13,266 bases of DNA from Pseudomonadota bacterium. GTDB taxonomy: Bacteria; Pseudomonadota; Alphaproteobacteria; Micropepsales; Micropepsaceae. Made by a program: the position numbers and the translations under genes. The stretch lies in NCBI GenBank assembly GCA_023427355.1, contig JAEZBK010000073.1, forward strand, positions 1-13,266, read 5' to 3'. Under the pieces are notes generated by a model that saw only the letters and a program-made list of their open reading frames with translations, ran no database searches and was not told the origin of the DNA. Positions 6,497-13,266 of this stretch are shown one piece after another (within the stretch, counting starts at the first letter, position 1; the number at the start of each line of letters is the position of its first letter).

Positions 6497-7518
6497 ACGT
6501 CCATAATCCGGCCCAGCGCCGCCCCGCCACCATCAAGGACGTGGCACGCGAACTCGACATCTCCGTCGCCACGGTCAGCCGCGCCCTGTCCAAGCCGCAC
6601 CTGCTGCGGCCCGCCACCGTGACGCGGGTGCGCGAAGCGGTGGACCGGCTGGGATATCGCCCCAATCTGGTGGCGCAGAACCTCAAGCTGGGCTCCACCG
6701 GCATCGTCTATGTGGTGATCCCGGCGCTCTCGCCCTTCTTCTATGACGTGTTCCGCGGCATCGAACGTGCCGCCCTGGAGCTGGGCTATTCCGCCATCGT
6801 CGCCCATACCGGCCGCGATCCGTTGCGCGAAGGCGAATATTTCGACCAGGTCGCCTGCGGCCGTGCCGACGGCGTGCTGCTGGTTTCCACGGCGCAGATG
6901 GAGATCGAGCCGCCGCACAAGCATTCCTTCCCGCCCACCGTGATGGTGCTGGAAAGCCATGGCCTGCGCAATTTCCCCGCCGTGCGCGTGGACCATGTCG
7001 CCGCCGCGATGCAGGCGACCAATCACCTGCTGGAGCTGGGCCATCGCCGCATCGCCCACATCACCGGCAATGTCCGCGCGCCCATGCCGGCCAAGCGCCG
7101 CGAAGGCTTCCTGACCGCCATGGCTGCGGCCGGGGTCAAGAATGCCGAAGAGATGTGCGTGCCCGGCGAGTTCTCGCCCGAAGCCGGACAGGCGGCGATG
7201 GAAACGCTGCTGCAGCGGCCGCAACTGCCCACCGCCGTCTTCTGTTCGTCGGATGAAATCGCGGTGGGCGCCATCCGCGCCATCAAGGCGGCGGGTCTTT
7301 CGGTGCCGCACGACATCTCGATCATGGGCTATGAGGACCAGCGCCTCAGCCGCATCTATGATCCGCAGATCACCACCGTGCATGTCCCCACCTTCGACCT
7401 GGGCTACCAGGCGATGGTCAAGCTGCGCCGCGTCCTGGCGCGCGAGGAGTATGAGCATGACGTGGTGTTGCCGACGCACGTCATCATCCGTGACACCACG
7501 GCTGCGCCGAAGGATTGA
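6493..7518 (+). CDS. LacI-family transcriptional regulator (sugar-responsive repressor)
   Basis: A 341-residue regulator of normal LacI/GalR length. The N-terminal helix-turn-helix is residues 12-35 (IKDVARELDISVATVSRALS). The hinge helix has the conserved YRPN..A..L pattern (55-64), with L64 the residue that usually wedges into the minor groove. From about 68 to the end is a periplasmic-binding-protein-like ligand domain with typical strings: SPFFYDVFRGIE, RRIAHITG, FCSSDEIAVGAIRA and the IMGYED region. The ligand is presumably a sugar or sugar acid. GGAGAG precedes the ATG, and the start overlaps the upstream gene's stop. Its targets probably include its own promoter (TTTGCA cluster). Whether it also controls the xylB region, as XylR does in Caulobacter, is unproven. 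Confidence 0.93.
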   Translation: MNVHNPAQRRPATIKDVARELDISVATVSRALSKPHLLRPATVTRVREAVDRLGYRPNLVAQNLKLGSTGIVYVVIPALSPFFYDVFRGIERAALELGYSAIVAHTGRDPLREGEYFDQVACGRADGVLLVSTAQMEIEPPHKHSFPPTVMVLESHGLRNFPAVRVDHVAAAMQATNHLLELGHRRIAHITGNVRAPMPAKRREGFLTAMAAAGVKNAEEMCVPGEFSPEAGQAAMETLLQRPQLPTAVFCSSDEIAVGAIRAIKAAGLSVPHDISIMGYEDQRLSRIYDPQITTVHVPTFDLGYQAMVKLRRVLAREEYEHDVVLPTHVIIRDTTAAPKD

Positions 7519-7554
7519 TTGAACCCCCATCCGTCGCAACGATGCGGCCTGTCG

Positions 7555-7576
7555 CCCGGCGGCTGACGCTGCCGGG
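7555..7576 (+). other. Hairpin after lacI without a T-run
   Basis: A 9-bp stem (CCCGGCGGC/GCTGCCGGG, one G-T pair) with a TGAC loop, 36 bp after the lacI stop. With no T-tract behind it, it is not a standard intrinsic terminator. It could protect the mRNA 3' end, with termination finished at the stronger hairpin 28 bp further on. Confidence 0.45.
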
Positions 7577-7595
7577 CTGGAGTCCGGAGGGGCGT

Positions 7596-7628
7596 AAAGA
7601 AAAAGGCCCGCGTCTTGCGACGCGGGCC
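7596..7628 (-). terminator. Terminator between convergent lacI and the exported lactonase, strongest on the minus strand
   Basis: A perfect 10-bp stem GGCCCGCGTC / GACGCGGGCC (7605-7614, 7619-7628) with a 4-base loop. On the minus strand it is followed by TTTTTCTTT (7604-7596), an excellent intrinsic terminator for the lactonase gene, which ends 21 bp before the hairpin. On the plus strand only TTT follows, so it would stop lacI transcripts less efficiently. Confidence 0.9.
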
Positions 7629-7649
7629 TTTGCCGTTCGTGTATTTATT

Positions 7650-8738
7650 TTACCGCGCGTACATCGGCTTCACGCCGGTCGCCAGCACCGGCAGGCGATA
7701 GATGCCGGTCGAGGCGGTGATGTAGAGCGTCTTCATGTCCGCGCCGCCAAAGGCCAGGTTCGCGGCGTCTTCCGGCAGCACGATCTGGCCCAGCACCTTG
7801 CCGGCCGGATTGACGATGCGGATGCCGCCGGGGCCCGAGGACCAGACATTGCCCTGCGTGTCCACCTTGATGCCGTCGGTCAGGCCAACGCCCTTGTCGC
7901 TCGACCAGTCGGCGAAGACGCGCTTGTTGGCCACGGTGCCGTCGGGGCGCACGTCATAGCGATACAGGCGCGCGCCGGTGTCGGCCACATACAGGATCTT
8001 GCCATCGGGCGAGAAGGCCACGCCGTTGGGCAGGGCGATGTCGGTGATGGCGGCGGTCAGCTTGCCGTCCTTGAAGCGATAGACATTGTTGGTGGCCTGC
8101 ACCTTGCCGGGGGCCTTGTTGGGATCCACCTTGCTGTTGGTGGGATCGGCGAAGAAGAAGGGCGGGTCGGTGAACCACAGCGCGCCATCCTGGGCATAAA
8201 CCAGGTCATTGGGGCTGGAGAGCGCCTTGCCCTCGAACTTGTCCAGGAAGGTGGTGGCGCGCATCTGGCCATCCAGCTTGATGATGCGATGGCCCGAATG
8301 CTGCGCGACCAGCAGGCCGCCATCGGGCGCATGGGCGATGCCGTTCGAACCGCGGAAGAAGCGCGAGTCGAAGCTGTCCACGCCGCCGGCGCGATCCAGC
8401 CGCACGGTCAGCTTGCCGTCCGGGGTGACGCTGTAGATCTTGTTGGCGCGCAGGTCCGAGAACCACAGTTCGCCGCGATTCCACAAGGGGCCTTCGGTGA
8501 AGACGAAGCCGCTGGCGATCTTCTCGATGCGCGCATTGGGGGCGATCAGCTTGTCCAGCGCCGGGTCCAGGCGATTGACGCGCGCATACTGCGCCGGGGC
8601 GACGCCGCCCTTGGCGGCGGGCAGGGCGGTGGTCGAATGGTTGGTGCCTTGCGCCTGAAGCGGCGTGGCGGCGGTCAGCGCCAGGGCGGCGGTGGCGCCC
8701 AGAAAGCCGGCGGTCAGGGCGGCGAAGCGCAGTTTCAT
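7650..8738 (-). CDS. Exported SMP-30/gluconolactonase family protein
   Basis: A 362-residue beta-propeller lactonase/esterase relative with a signal peptide (basic MKLR, hydrophobic 5-24, likely cleaved near LQA at 27-29), hence periplasmic. Probable calcium-site and active-site residues are E82 (FTEGPLW), N132 (GSNGIA), N177 (SPNDLV), N238 (LPNGVAFSPDG) and D288 (LTDGI). The frame runs upstream to 8834, but ATG 8738 is chosen because AAGGAGAT sits 7 bases before it and the signal peptide begins there. It would hydrolyse an aldonolactone in the periplasm; substrate is not determined, and related propellers act on other esters or phosphoesters. It is longer and clearly distinct from the cytosolic lactonase of the xyl operon. 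Divergent from the hydroxyacid dehydrogenase gene; convergent with lacI. Confidence 0.9.
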   Translation of the reverse strand: MKLRFAALTAGFLGATAALALTAATPLQAQGTNHSTTALPAAKGGVAPAQYARVNRLDPALDKLIAPNARIEKIASGFVFTEGPLWNRGELWFSDLRANKIYSVTPDGKLTVRLDRAGGVDSFDSRFFRGSNGIAHAPDGGLLVAQHSGHRIIKLDGQMRATTFLDKFEGKALSSPNDLVYAQDGALWFTDPPFFFADPTNSKVDPNKAPGKVQATNNVYRFKDGKLTAAITDIALPNGVAFSPDGKILYVADTGARLYRYDVRPDGTVANKRVFADWSSDKGVGLTDGIKVDTQGNVWSSGPGGIRIVNPAGKVLGQIVLPEDAANLAFGGADMKTLYITASTGIYRLPVLATGVKPMYAR

Positions 8739-8860
8739 GTGATGGATCTCCTTGGATGGACGGCCGCTCTCAAGGCGGCTTGCCCCGGGGTTGGGCGAAA
8801 GGCGGGCATATTCCCGGAAAACCCCCCGCAGCACTAGCGGGGCTGCGACAAGTAATCGTT

Positions 8861-8888
8861 TTCACCTTCGCCAAATCCCCGCTAGATT
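8861..8888 (+). promoter_or_regulatory. Candidate promoter of the 2-hydroxyacid dehydrogenase gene
   Basis: A -10-like GCTAGATT (8881-8888) resembles the Caulobacter housekeeping -10 (GCTANAWC) as I recall it. It is preceded after 14 bp by TTCACC (8861-8866), a poor -35. The start would fall near 8895, giving a leader of about 28 nt. Confidence 0.35.
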
Positions 8889-8922
8889 TGTTGCGACTGC
8901 GAAGGCTGCTGGACCCACGACG

Positions 8923-9918
8923 ATGAGCGCGACCCCCACCACAACCCCTGTGACCCACGACATAGATGTCCTGACCATCTGCCAGCTGCTGCGCCCGGCA
9001 GAGGAAAAATGGATCGGCGACCATTACCGGCTCACCCGCGCCGACAAGGATGCGGTGCCCGATGATATCGCGGCCAGGGCGCGCGCCCTGATCACCTCGG
9101 GCCTGGATGGCGCGCCCGCATCGCTGATCGCGCGCATGCCCAAACTGGAAATCATCACCGTCAACAGCGTCGGCTATGACCTGGTGGACATGCCCGCGGC
9201 GCTGGCGCGCGGCATCCCCGTCACCCACACGCCCAATGTCCTCACCGACGATGTCGCCGACCTGGCCATCGGCCTGATGATCATGACGTCGCGCCGCCTG
9301 GGCGTGGCCGACCGTTTCGTGCGCGCGGGCCGCTGGACGAACGAGAAGTTTCCCGTCGCCGGCAAGGTCAGCGGCAAGCGCCTGGGCATCCTGGGCCTGG
9401 GCCGCATCGGCCGCGCCATCGCCACCCGCGCCGAAGGCTTCGGCATGGACATTCTCTACACCGATCGCATCAAGCTGGATGCGCCCTACCACTTCCTGCC
9501 CGACCTGGTCAGCCTGGCGCGCGAAAGCGACTTCCTGATGGTGGCGACCTCGGCCGGCCCCGATGCGCGCCACATGGTCAATGCCGAAGTGCTGGCGGCG
9601 CTGGGCCCCGAAGGCATCCTCATCAACATCGCGCGCGGTTCGGTGGTGGATGAAGCGGCGCTGATCGCCGCCCTCGATTCCGGCGCCATTGCGGGCGCGG
9701 GGCTGGATGTGTTCGAGCACGAACCCCATGTGCCGCCGGTTCTGTTCGGCCGCGACGATGTCGTGCTGTTGCCGCACATCGCGTCTTCCACGCGCGAGAC
9801 GCGCGCCGACATGGGCAGGCTGGTCATCGCCAACCTCGAAGCCTGGTTCGCCGGCAGGAAGCTGATGACGCCGACGCCCGAAAGCGCCGACATGCTCACG
9901 CAGAAGCTGCGCGCCTGA
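8923..9918 (+). CDS. D-2-hydroxyacid dehydrogenase (glyoxylate/hydroxypyruvate reductase-like)
   Basis: A 331-residue NAD(P)H-dependent reductase of 2-keto acids to D-2-hydroxy acids, of the D-isomer-specific family. Visible: NSVGYDLVD (81-89), the Rossmann loop GLGRIGRA (158-165), and the catalytic triad R238 (NIARGS), E267 (DVFEHEP) and H285 (LPHIASST), with family-typical spacing of 29 and 18 residues. Overall pattern is closest to the hydroxyphenylpyruvate/glyoxylate reductase branch. An open frame reaches back to 8752, but that would overlap the divergent lactonase's ribosome site and has Arg/Ser-rich low-quality sequence; ATG 8923 begins a normal N-terminus. Its own ribosome site is weak. 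In the Weimberg/Dahms context it could reduce glyoxylate or a keto-acid, but that link is inference. It converges closely with the ZIP gene (12-bp gap). Confidence 0.9.
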   Translation: MSATPTTTPVTHDIDVLTICQLLRPAEEKWIGDHYRLTRADKDAVPDDIAARARALITSGLDGAPASLIARMPKLEIITVNSVGYDLVDMPAALARGIPVTHTPNVLTDDVADLAIGLMIMTSRRLGVADRFVRAGRWTNEKFPVAGKVSGKRLGILGLGRIGRAIATRAEGFGMDILYTDRIKLDAPYHFLPDLVSLARESDFLMVATSAGPDARHMVNAEVLAALGPEGILINIARGSVVDEAALIAALDSGAIAGAGLDVFEHEPHVPPVLFGRDDVVLLPHIASSTRETRADMGRLVIANLEAWFAGRKLMTPTPESADMLTQKLRA

Positions 9919-9930
9919 TCCGGCGCAAAA

Positions 9931-10638
9931 TCAGTGCGCGTGCGCCGCGAGGAACAGAAGCCCCGCACCCATCAGCGTCGCCGTCAGCGTGGCAAGGCCC
10001 GGCCGCGCCCGCTGGCTTGCGGGCAACAGGTCACAGGCCCCGATATAGAGGAAGAAGCCGCCGCACGCGGCCAGTCCCAGGCCCAGCATCTGCGGTTGCG
10101 GCGTCAGGAACAGGCTGAGGGTCGCCCCCGCCAGCGGCGCCGCCGCCACCACCATCAGCCAGCCCAGCGCCGATCTGCGGCTGGCGCCATGGCGCGTCAG
10201 CACATTCACGGTGTTGAGGCCGTCGGCGAAATCATGCGCCAGGATCGCGGCGGCCACGGCAAAGCCCGTGGTCATGTCCACCTGGAAGGCCAGCCCCATG
10301 GCCAGTCCGTCCAGCAGGCTGTGGGTCGAAAAGCTGATCGCCCCCACCAGGCCGCGATGCGGCTGCTCATGGCAATTGTGATCATGGCCGGCGATGCGGT
10401 CGATCACGGCATAGAGAAAGAAGCCGCCCGCCGCGGCCGCAGCCGCCAGGCTGAAATCGCCCGACAGCGCCAGCGCCTCGGGCAGCAGGTCGAAGAACGC
10501 CACGCCGATCACCGCGCCGGCCGAAAAGCCCAGCGCCAGCGGCAGGTGTTGCTTGAAGCGCAGCGCCAGCAAGCCGCCCGCCATCGCGGACAGCGAGGCG
10601 CAAAGGGCAAGGCCGAGGATGAGCGCAGTCGCGGGCAT
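9931..10638 (-). CDS. ZIP-family metal (zinc/divalent cation) transporter
   Basis: A 235-residue inner-membrane protein with about eight hydrophobic segments, slightly shorter than E. coli ZupT. The metal pathway motifs are HSLLDG (106-111, TM4) and HDFADG (135-140, TM5), in place of the HN.PEG and HE.PEG forms of ZupT; aspartates replace glutamates. A His-rich loop (H85, H87, H90 with C89) lies between TM3 and TM4 and may bind metal. FDLLPE (49-54) is also conserved. It would bring divalent metal such as Zn2+ into the cytosol. It starts 12 bp after the transglutaminase stop on the same strand, so it is probably the last gene of that operon. The ribosome site is weak. Specific metal unknown. 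Confidence 0.85.
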   Translation of the reverse strand: MPATALILGLALCASLSAMAGGLLALRFKQHLPLALGFSAGAVIGVAFFDLLPEALALSGDFSLAAAAAAGGFFLYAVIDRIAGHDHNCHEQPHRGLVGAISFSTHSLLDGLAMGLAFQVDMTTGFAVAAAILAHDFADGLNTVNVLTRHGASRRSALGWLMVVAAAPLAGATLSLFLTPQPQMLGLGLAACGGFFLYIGACDLLPASQRARPGLATLTATLMGAGLLFLAAHAH

Positions 10639-10650
10639 GGCGCGGCTTAA

Positions 10651-11529
10651 CTACTCTTCCGCGGGGATGACGTCCACGCCCACATCGATCACATGGTCAT
10701 GCCCGCCCAGGATGATGCCGCCCACGGGCGCGACATCGCCATAGTCGCGGCCCCAGGCGGCGGTGACATGGCCTTCGCCAACCAGGACGCGGTTGGTGGG
10801 ATCCAGGTCCACCCAGCCAAAGGGCGGGGCATAGACGCTGAACCAGGCATGGGAGGCATCGGCCCCCAGCATGCGCGGCATGCCCGGCGGCGGACGGGTC
10901 AGAAGATAGCCGGAGACATAGCGCGCAGGCAGTCCGATGCTGCGCATGGCGGCGATGCCGACATGGGCCAGGTCCTGGCAGACACCGGCGCGAATCTCGA
11001 ACACCTTGTCCACCGGCGTCGTCGCATCGGTGACCGTGGTGTCGTAGCGAAACTCGTCATGGATGCGCTGCATCAGTTCGATCGCCGCGTCCAGCACCGG
11101 CCGGCCGGGCGTGAAACTGGTCAGCGCATAGGATGCGATGTCGCTGGTGAAGGCGGTGAGGGGCGAATCGAAGACGAACTGCACCGCATCGCGGCCTTCC
11201 GCATCCGGCGGCGCTTCCAGCAGGCGGCGCAGCTCTTCCCACGGCAGGCTCGTGCTGGCGTCGCGCTGCGGCGCCGGGTCCACCGTCACCTGGCTTTCCG
11301 CCACGATCTCCAGCTGATCGTGTGCGCTGCCCAGGAAATACCATTCGCAGGCATTGCCGAAATAATCCGGCCGCTCCGCCCGGCTGGTGGCTTGGGGCGT
11401 CAGGGTGACGCTGCGCGCCTGAACGCTCTGCCCCGGCGTTTCACGCGGCAGCAGATGCGCCAGGTGCCAGGACTGCGCCACATCCTGCAGGTAGCGATAG
11501 GTGGTGCGATGGCGGACAAGATACTGCAT
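10651..11529 (-). CDS. Transglutaminase-like cysteine protease/transferase of the ATP-grasp/alpha-E system
   Basis: A 292-residue protein of the bacterial transglutaminase-like family: an N-terminal beta-rich domain (1-about 130) typical of the clade (YLVRHRTTYRY start, LLPRET at 26-31), then the papain-like core. Catalytic triad: C184 in GVCQDLAH, H227 in ASHAWFSVY, D243 in VDLDPTN. No signal peptide, so cytosolic. Such proteins act as peptidases or amide-transfer enzymes; here it is predicted to process or cleave the peptide or amide made by the ATP-grasp partner. Its ATG overlaps the stop of the upstream fusion gene by one base (TGATG), with a GGAGAGG ribosome site 8 bases upstream inside that gene, indicating strict co-expression. 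The substrate is unknown. Confidence 0.9.
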   Translation of the reverse strand: MQYLVRHRTTYRYLQDVAQSWHLAHLLPRETPGQSVQARSVTLTPQATSRAERPDYFGNACEWYFLGSAHDQLEIVAESQVTVDPAPQRDASTSLPWEELRRLLEAPPDAEGRDAVQFVFDSPLTAFTSDIASYALTSFTPGRPVLDAAIELMQRIHDEFRYDTTVTDATTPVDKVFEIRAGVCQDLAHVGIAAMRSIGLPARYVSGYLLTRPPPGMPRMLGADASHAWFSVYAPPFGWVDLDPTNRVLVGEGHVTAAWGRDYGDVAPVGGIILGGHDHVIDVGVDVIPAEE

Positions 11530-13266
11530 CAGCGCATCCTCTCCGTCGAAGAGCCCGCCGCGCCGGTGCGGTGGCGGCTGGCATGCTGGAAATAGGCGTC
11601 GGCCAGCGCATCGGAAAGCAGCGCGCAGTCATTGCCGATGCTTTCGGCCAGTTCCACAAGTCCCACGCGCTGTCCCTGCAGGCAGAAGGACAGCCGCGCC
11701 GGATGCGCACCGGCGATGACACGGCGCAGGCCATAGGCGATGGCGCCGGGCACGTCGCTCTTCTGTCCGGCGGTGATGCGGGGCAATTCCTTCAGATGCC
11801 GCTCGATGGCGGCGATCTGGAAGGCGGCGGCGCGCGGGTTGGTTTCGTCCAGCAGCAGCAGGTCCACGAAGGGCACGATCTGCACCTGATTGAGGTAGCG
11901 CGAGCGATAGGTCATCGCGCTGTCGGCGATCTCCAGCAGGATGCGCATCTGCTCGGTTTCGCGCTCGTCCGCCTGGCCCACCACCTGCCGCACGGCCCAG
12001 GACAGGTGCGAGGCGCGCTCGATGCGCCGGCCCAATTCCAGGAACAGGAAGTTCGGCCCGCGCGTCATGTTCTCGGCGGCCAGGCCCGACAGCGCCACCT
12101 GGCGGCGCACCAGCGCATCCAGGTAGAAACGCGTCTGCGGCACGTCGAAGGCTTTGGTCTCGTCCGGCAGCCCTTCGGAATCGGTCAGCGCATGGATGGT
12201 GCGCCAGGTGTCGAGCGACAGCCGGTCGCGCACCGACCAAGCCGTGGCCTCCACCCGGCCCATCAGCCTTTGCAGGCTGCGCGAATGGCGGCGGCTGTAG
12301 ATCAGCAACTGCAGTTCGGCCAGCAGCTTGTCCTGGTCCGCGATCACCCGCTCCTCGGGCGTGGTTTCCGCATTCTGCGCGAAGGGCAGCAGCAGCTTGG
12401 CCGTGATGTCCAGCGCCACCTGCGGCTCGTCATTGGCGCGCGCCGCCACCGCGCGCAGGATGCGCACGAAGTTCTCGCTGCGCTCGGCATAGCGGCCCAG
12501 CCAGAACAGGTTGTCCATGGCGCGGCTGGGCGCGGATTCGCCCTGCCGCTTGATCTCCAGCGTCTTGCCGCCATTGTTCAGCAGCGAGAAGCGATCCACC
12601 GGCGCGTTGCTCAGCACCCAGGCATCCTTGCTCGATGCGCCCGACTGCATCGAAAGCGCACTGACCGTCTCGTCGGCGGCCACGCGCGTCAGCCCGCCGG
12701 GCATCACCATCCAGCCATTGGGGGTCCAGGCGGCGAACACGCGCAACGACACGGGGCGCGCGCCGAAACGGCCGCCTTCATACACGGGCGCCAGGCCCAG
12801 CGGCGAGACGTCCTGCACCACCATGGTTTCGCCGCGCCGTGCGATGACCTGTTCGGCCGCCGCCCGCTCGGCGGCGCTCATCGTCTCGCCCAGCCGCGCC
12901 GTGGAATGGCGCGAGAAAAGCGGCCGCGCATCGAACGCCTTGCGCAGGATGGCATGGGGCAGCCGCGCCAGCGCTTCCTTGCGGCCCCATTCGGTGCCGC
13001 ACCACACTGTGTCTATGTCGGGAATTTTCAGCTCTTCGCCCAGAAGGGCGCGGCAGATGCTGGGCAGATAGGCGTCCATGGCGGGGGATTCGATCACCCC
13101 GCCGCCCAGCGCGTTGGCCAGCACCACGCCGCCGGCGCGCACCGCCTCCGCCAGGCCCGGCACGCCAAGCTGGGAGTCGCCGCGGAATTCCAGCGGGTCG
13201 CAGAAATCGGAGTCCACGCGCCGGAAAATGGCCGATACGCGCTCCAGCCCCGTCAGCGTCTTGAGG
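11529..13266 (-). CDS. Circularly permuted ATP-grasp enzyme fused to an alpha-E domain (5' end outside the window)
   Basis: 578 codons are visible, and the frame stays open to the right edge, so the true start is beyond 13266. The internal GTG at 13217 is not the start: the residues before it (LKTLTGLERVSAIFRR) match the conserved ATP-grasp sequence. Residues 1 to about 235 are the C-terminal half of a circularly permuted ATP-grasp, with DFCDPLEF, GGVVLANALGGG, DTVWCG, VQDVSPLG and VMPGGLTRVA. From about 245 an alpha-helical alpha-E domain begins with the typical MDNLFWLGRYAERSENFVRILRAV pattern (near 250) and runs to the end. ATP-grasp enzymes form amide bonds through acyl-phosphates; with alpha-E and transglutaminase they make up a predicted peptide-ligation system. 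The two parts are separate adjacent genes in many bacteria, a single fused gene here. First visible gene of the operon. Confidence 0.9.
   Translation of the reverse strand, partial: LKTLTGLERVSAIFRRVDSDFCDPLEFRGDSQLGVPGLAEAVRAGGVVLANALGGGVIESPAMDAYLPSICRALLGEELKIPDIDTVWCGTEWGRKEALARLPHAILRKAFDARPLFSRHSTARLGETMSAAERAAAEQVIARRGETMVVQDVSPLGLAPVYEGGRFGARPVSLRVFAAWTPNGWMVMPGGLTRVAADETVSALSMQSGASSKDAWVLSNAPVDRFSLLNNGGKTLEIKRQGESAPSRAMDNLFWLGRYAERSENFVRILRAVAARANDEPQVALDITAKLLLPFAQNAETTPEERVIADQDKLLAELQLLIYSRRHSRSLQRLMGRVEATAWSVRDRLSLDTWRTIHALTDSEGLPDETKAFDVPQTRFYLDALVRRQVALSGLAAENMTRGPNFLFLELGRRIERASHLSWAVRQVVGQADERETEQMRILLEIADSAMTYRSRYLNQVQIVPFVDLLLLDETNPRAAAFQIAAIERHLKELPRITAGQKSDVPGAIAYGLRRVIAGAHPARLSFCLQGQRVGLVELAESIGNDCALLSDALADAYFQHASRHRTGAAGSSTERMR

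Noticed and set aside
8739..8834. N-terminal extension of the exported lactonase
   Set aside because: It would bury the signal peptide and ignore the AAGGAGAT site 7 bases before ATG 8738.
7515..8837. 440-codon open frame on the plus strand opposite the exported lactonase
   Set aside because: Antisense shadow with no domain; it would also run through the hairpin terminator at 7596-7628.
8824..8842. Inverted repeat CCCCGC/GCGGGG in the lactonase/hydroxyacid dehydrogenase divergent region
   Set aside because: Short stem in GC-rich DNA with no T-run and no gene ending there; it could be a regulator site but nothing supports that.
9911..9926. Possible terminator hairpin between the hydroxyacid dehydrogenase and ZIP genes
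   Set aside because: Only a 5-bp stem (GCGCC/GGCGC) overlapping the stop codon, followed by A's rather than T's on the plus strand and not positioned for the minus-strand gene.
13217..13217. GTG at 13217 as the start of the ATP-grasp/alpha-E protein
   Set aside because: The frame is open to the window edge and the codons upstream encode conserved ATP-grasp sequence, so the gene is simply truncated by the window.

Overview
This is a GC-rich, densely packed chromosomal window, most likely from an alphaproteobacterium. The strongest clue is a D-xylose dehydrogenase that resembles the Caulobacter crescentus XylB I recall, in length (248 aa) and across most of its sequence. Promoter-like sites also fit the Caulobacter pattern better than the E. 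coli one. I cannot name the genus. I see no tRNA, rRNA, CRISPR array, insertion sequence or phage gene.

Left part (1-3510): a minus-strand operon, xylB-xylC-xylE. It encodes a D-xylose dehydrogenase, an SMP-30-type xylonolactonase and a XylE-like sugar porter cut by the window edge. Together they would import D-xylose and oxidise it to D-xylonate, the entry to the Weimberg or Dahms pathway. The dehydratase and later enzymes are not in the window. Divergent from xylB is an anion:cation symporter (ACS) family MFS transporter for an organic or sugar acid, closed by a strong terminator.

Middle (3514-5794): two minus-strand housekeeping genes, a type II NADH:quinone dehydrogenase and a membrane-anchored or exported lytic transglycosylase. 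Next (5804-7650), a divergent intergenic region with three TTTGCA repeats precedes a two-gene plus-strand operon. It encodes a small exported protein of unknown function translationally coupled to a LacI-family repressor, which probably binds those repeats.

From 7650 to 9918 an exported SMP-30/gluconolactonase protein (minus) faces a D-2-hydroxyacid dehydrogenase (plus). These fit the sugar-acid theme: extracytoplasmic lactone hydrolysis and 2-keto-acid/hydroxyacid reduction.

Right part (9931-13266): a tight minus-strand operon. It holds a circularly permuted ATP-grasp protein fused to an alpha-E domain (5' end outside the window), a transglutaminase-like cysteine protease and a ZIP metal transporter. 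The ATP-grasp/alpha-E/transglutaminase set is a known but functionally unresolved predicted peptide-ligation or peptide-tagging system. It is the least understood system here. The Anbu proteasome-like peptidase that often accompanies it is absent from the visible part, and a ZIP transporter sits directly downstream instead.
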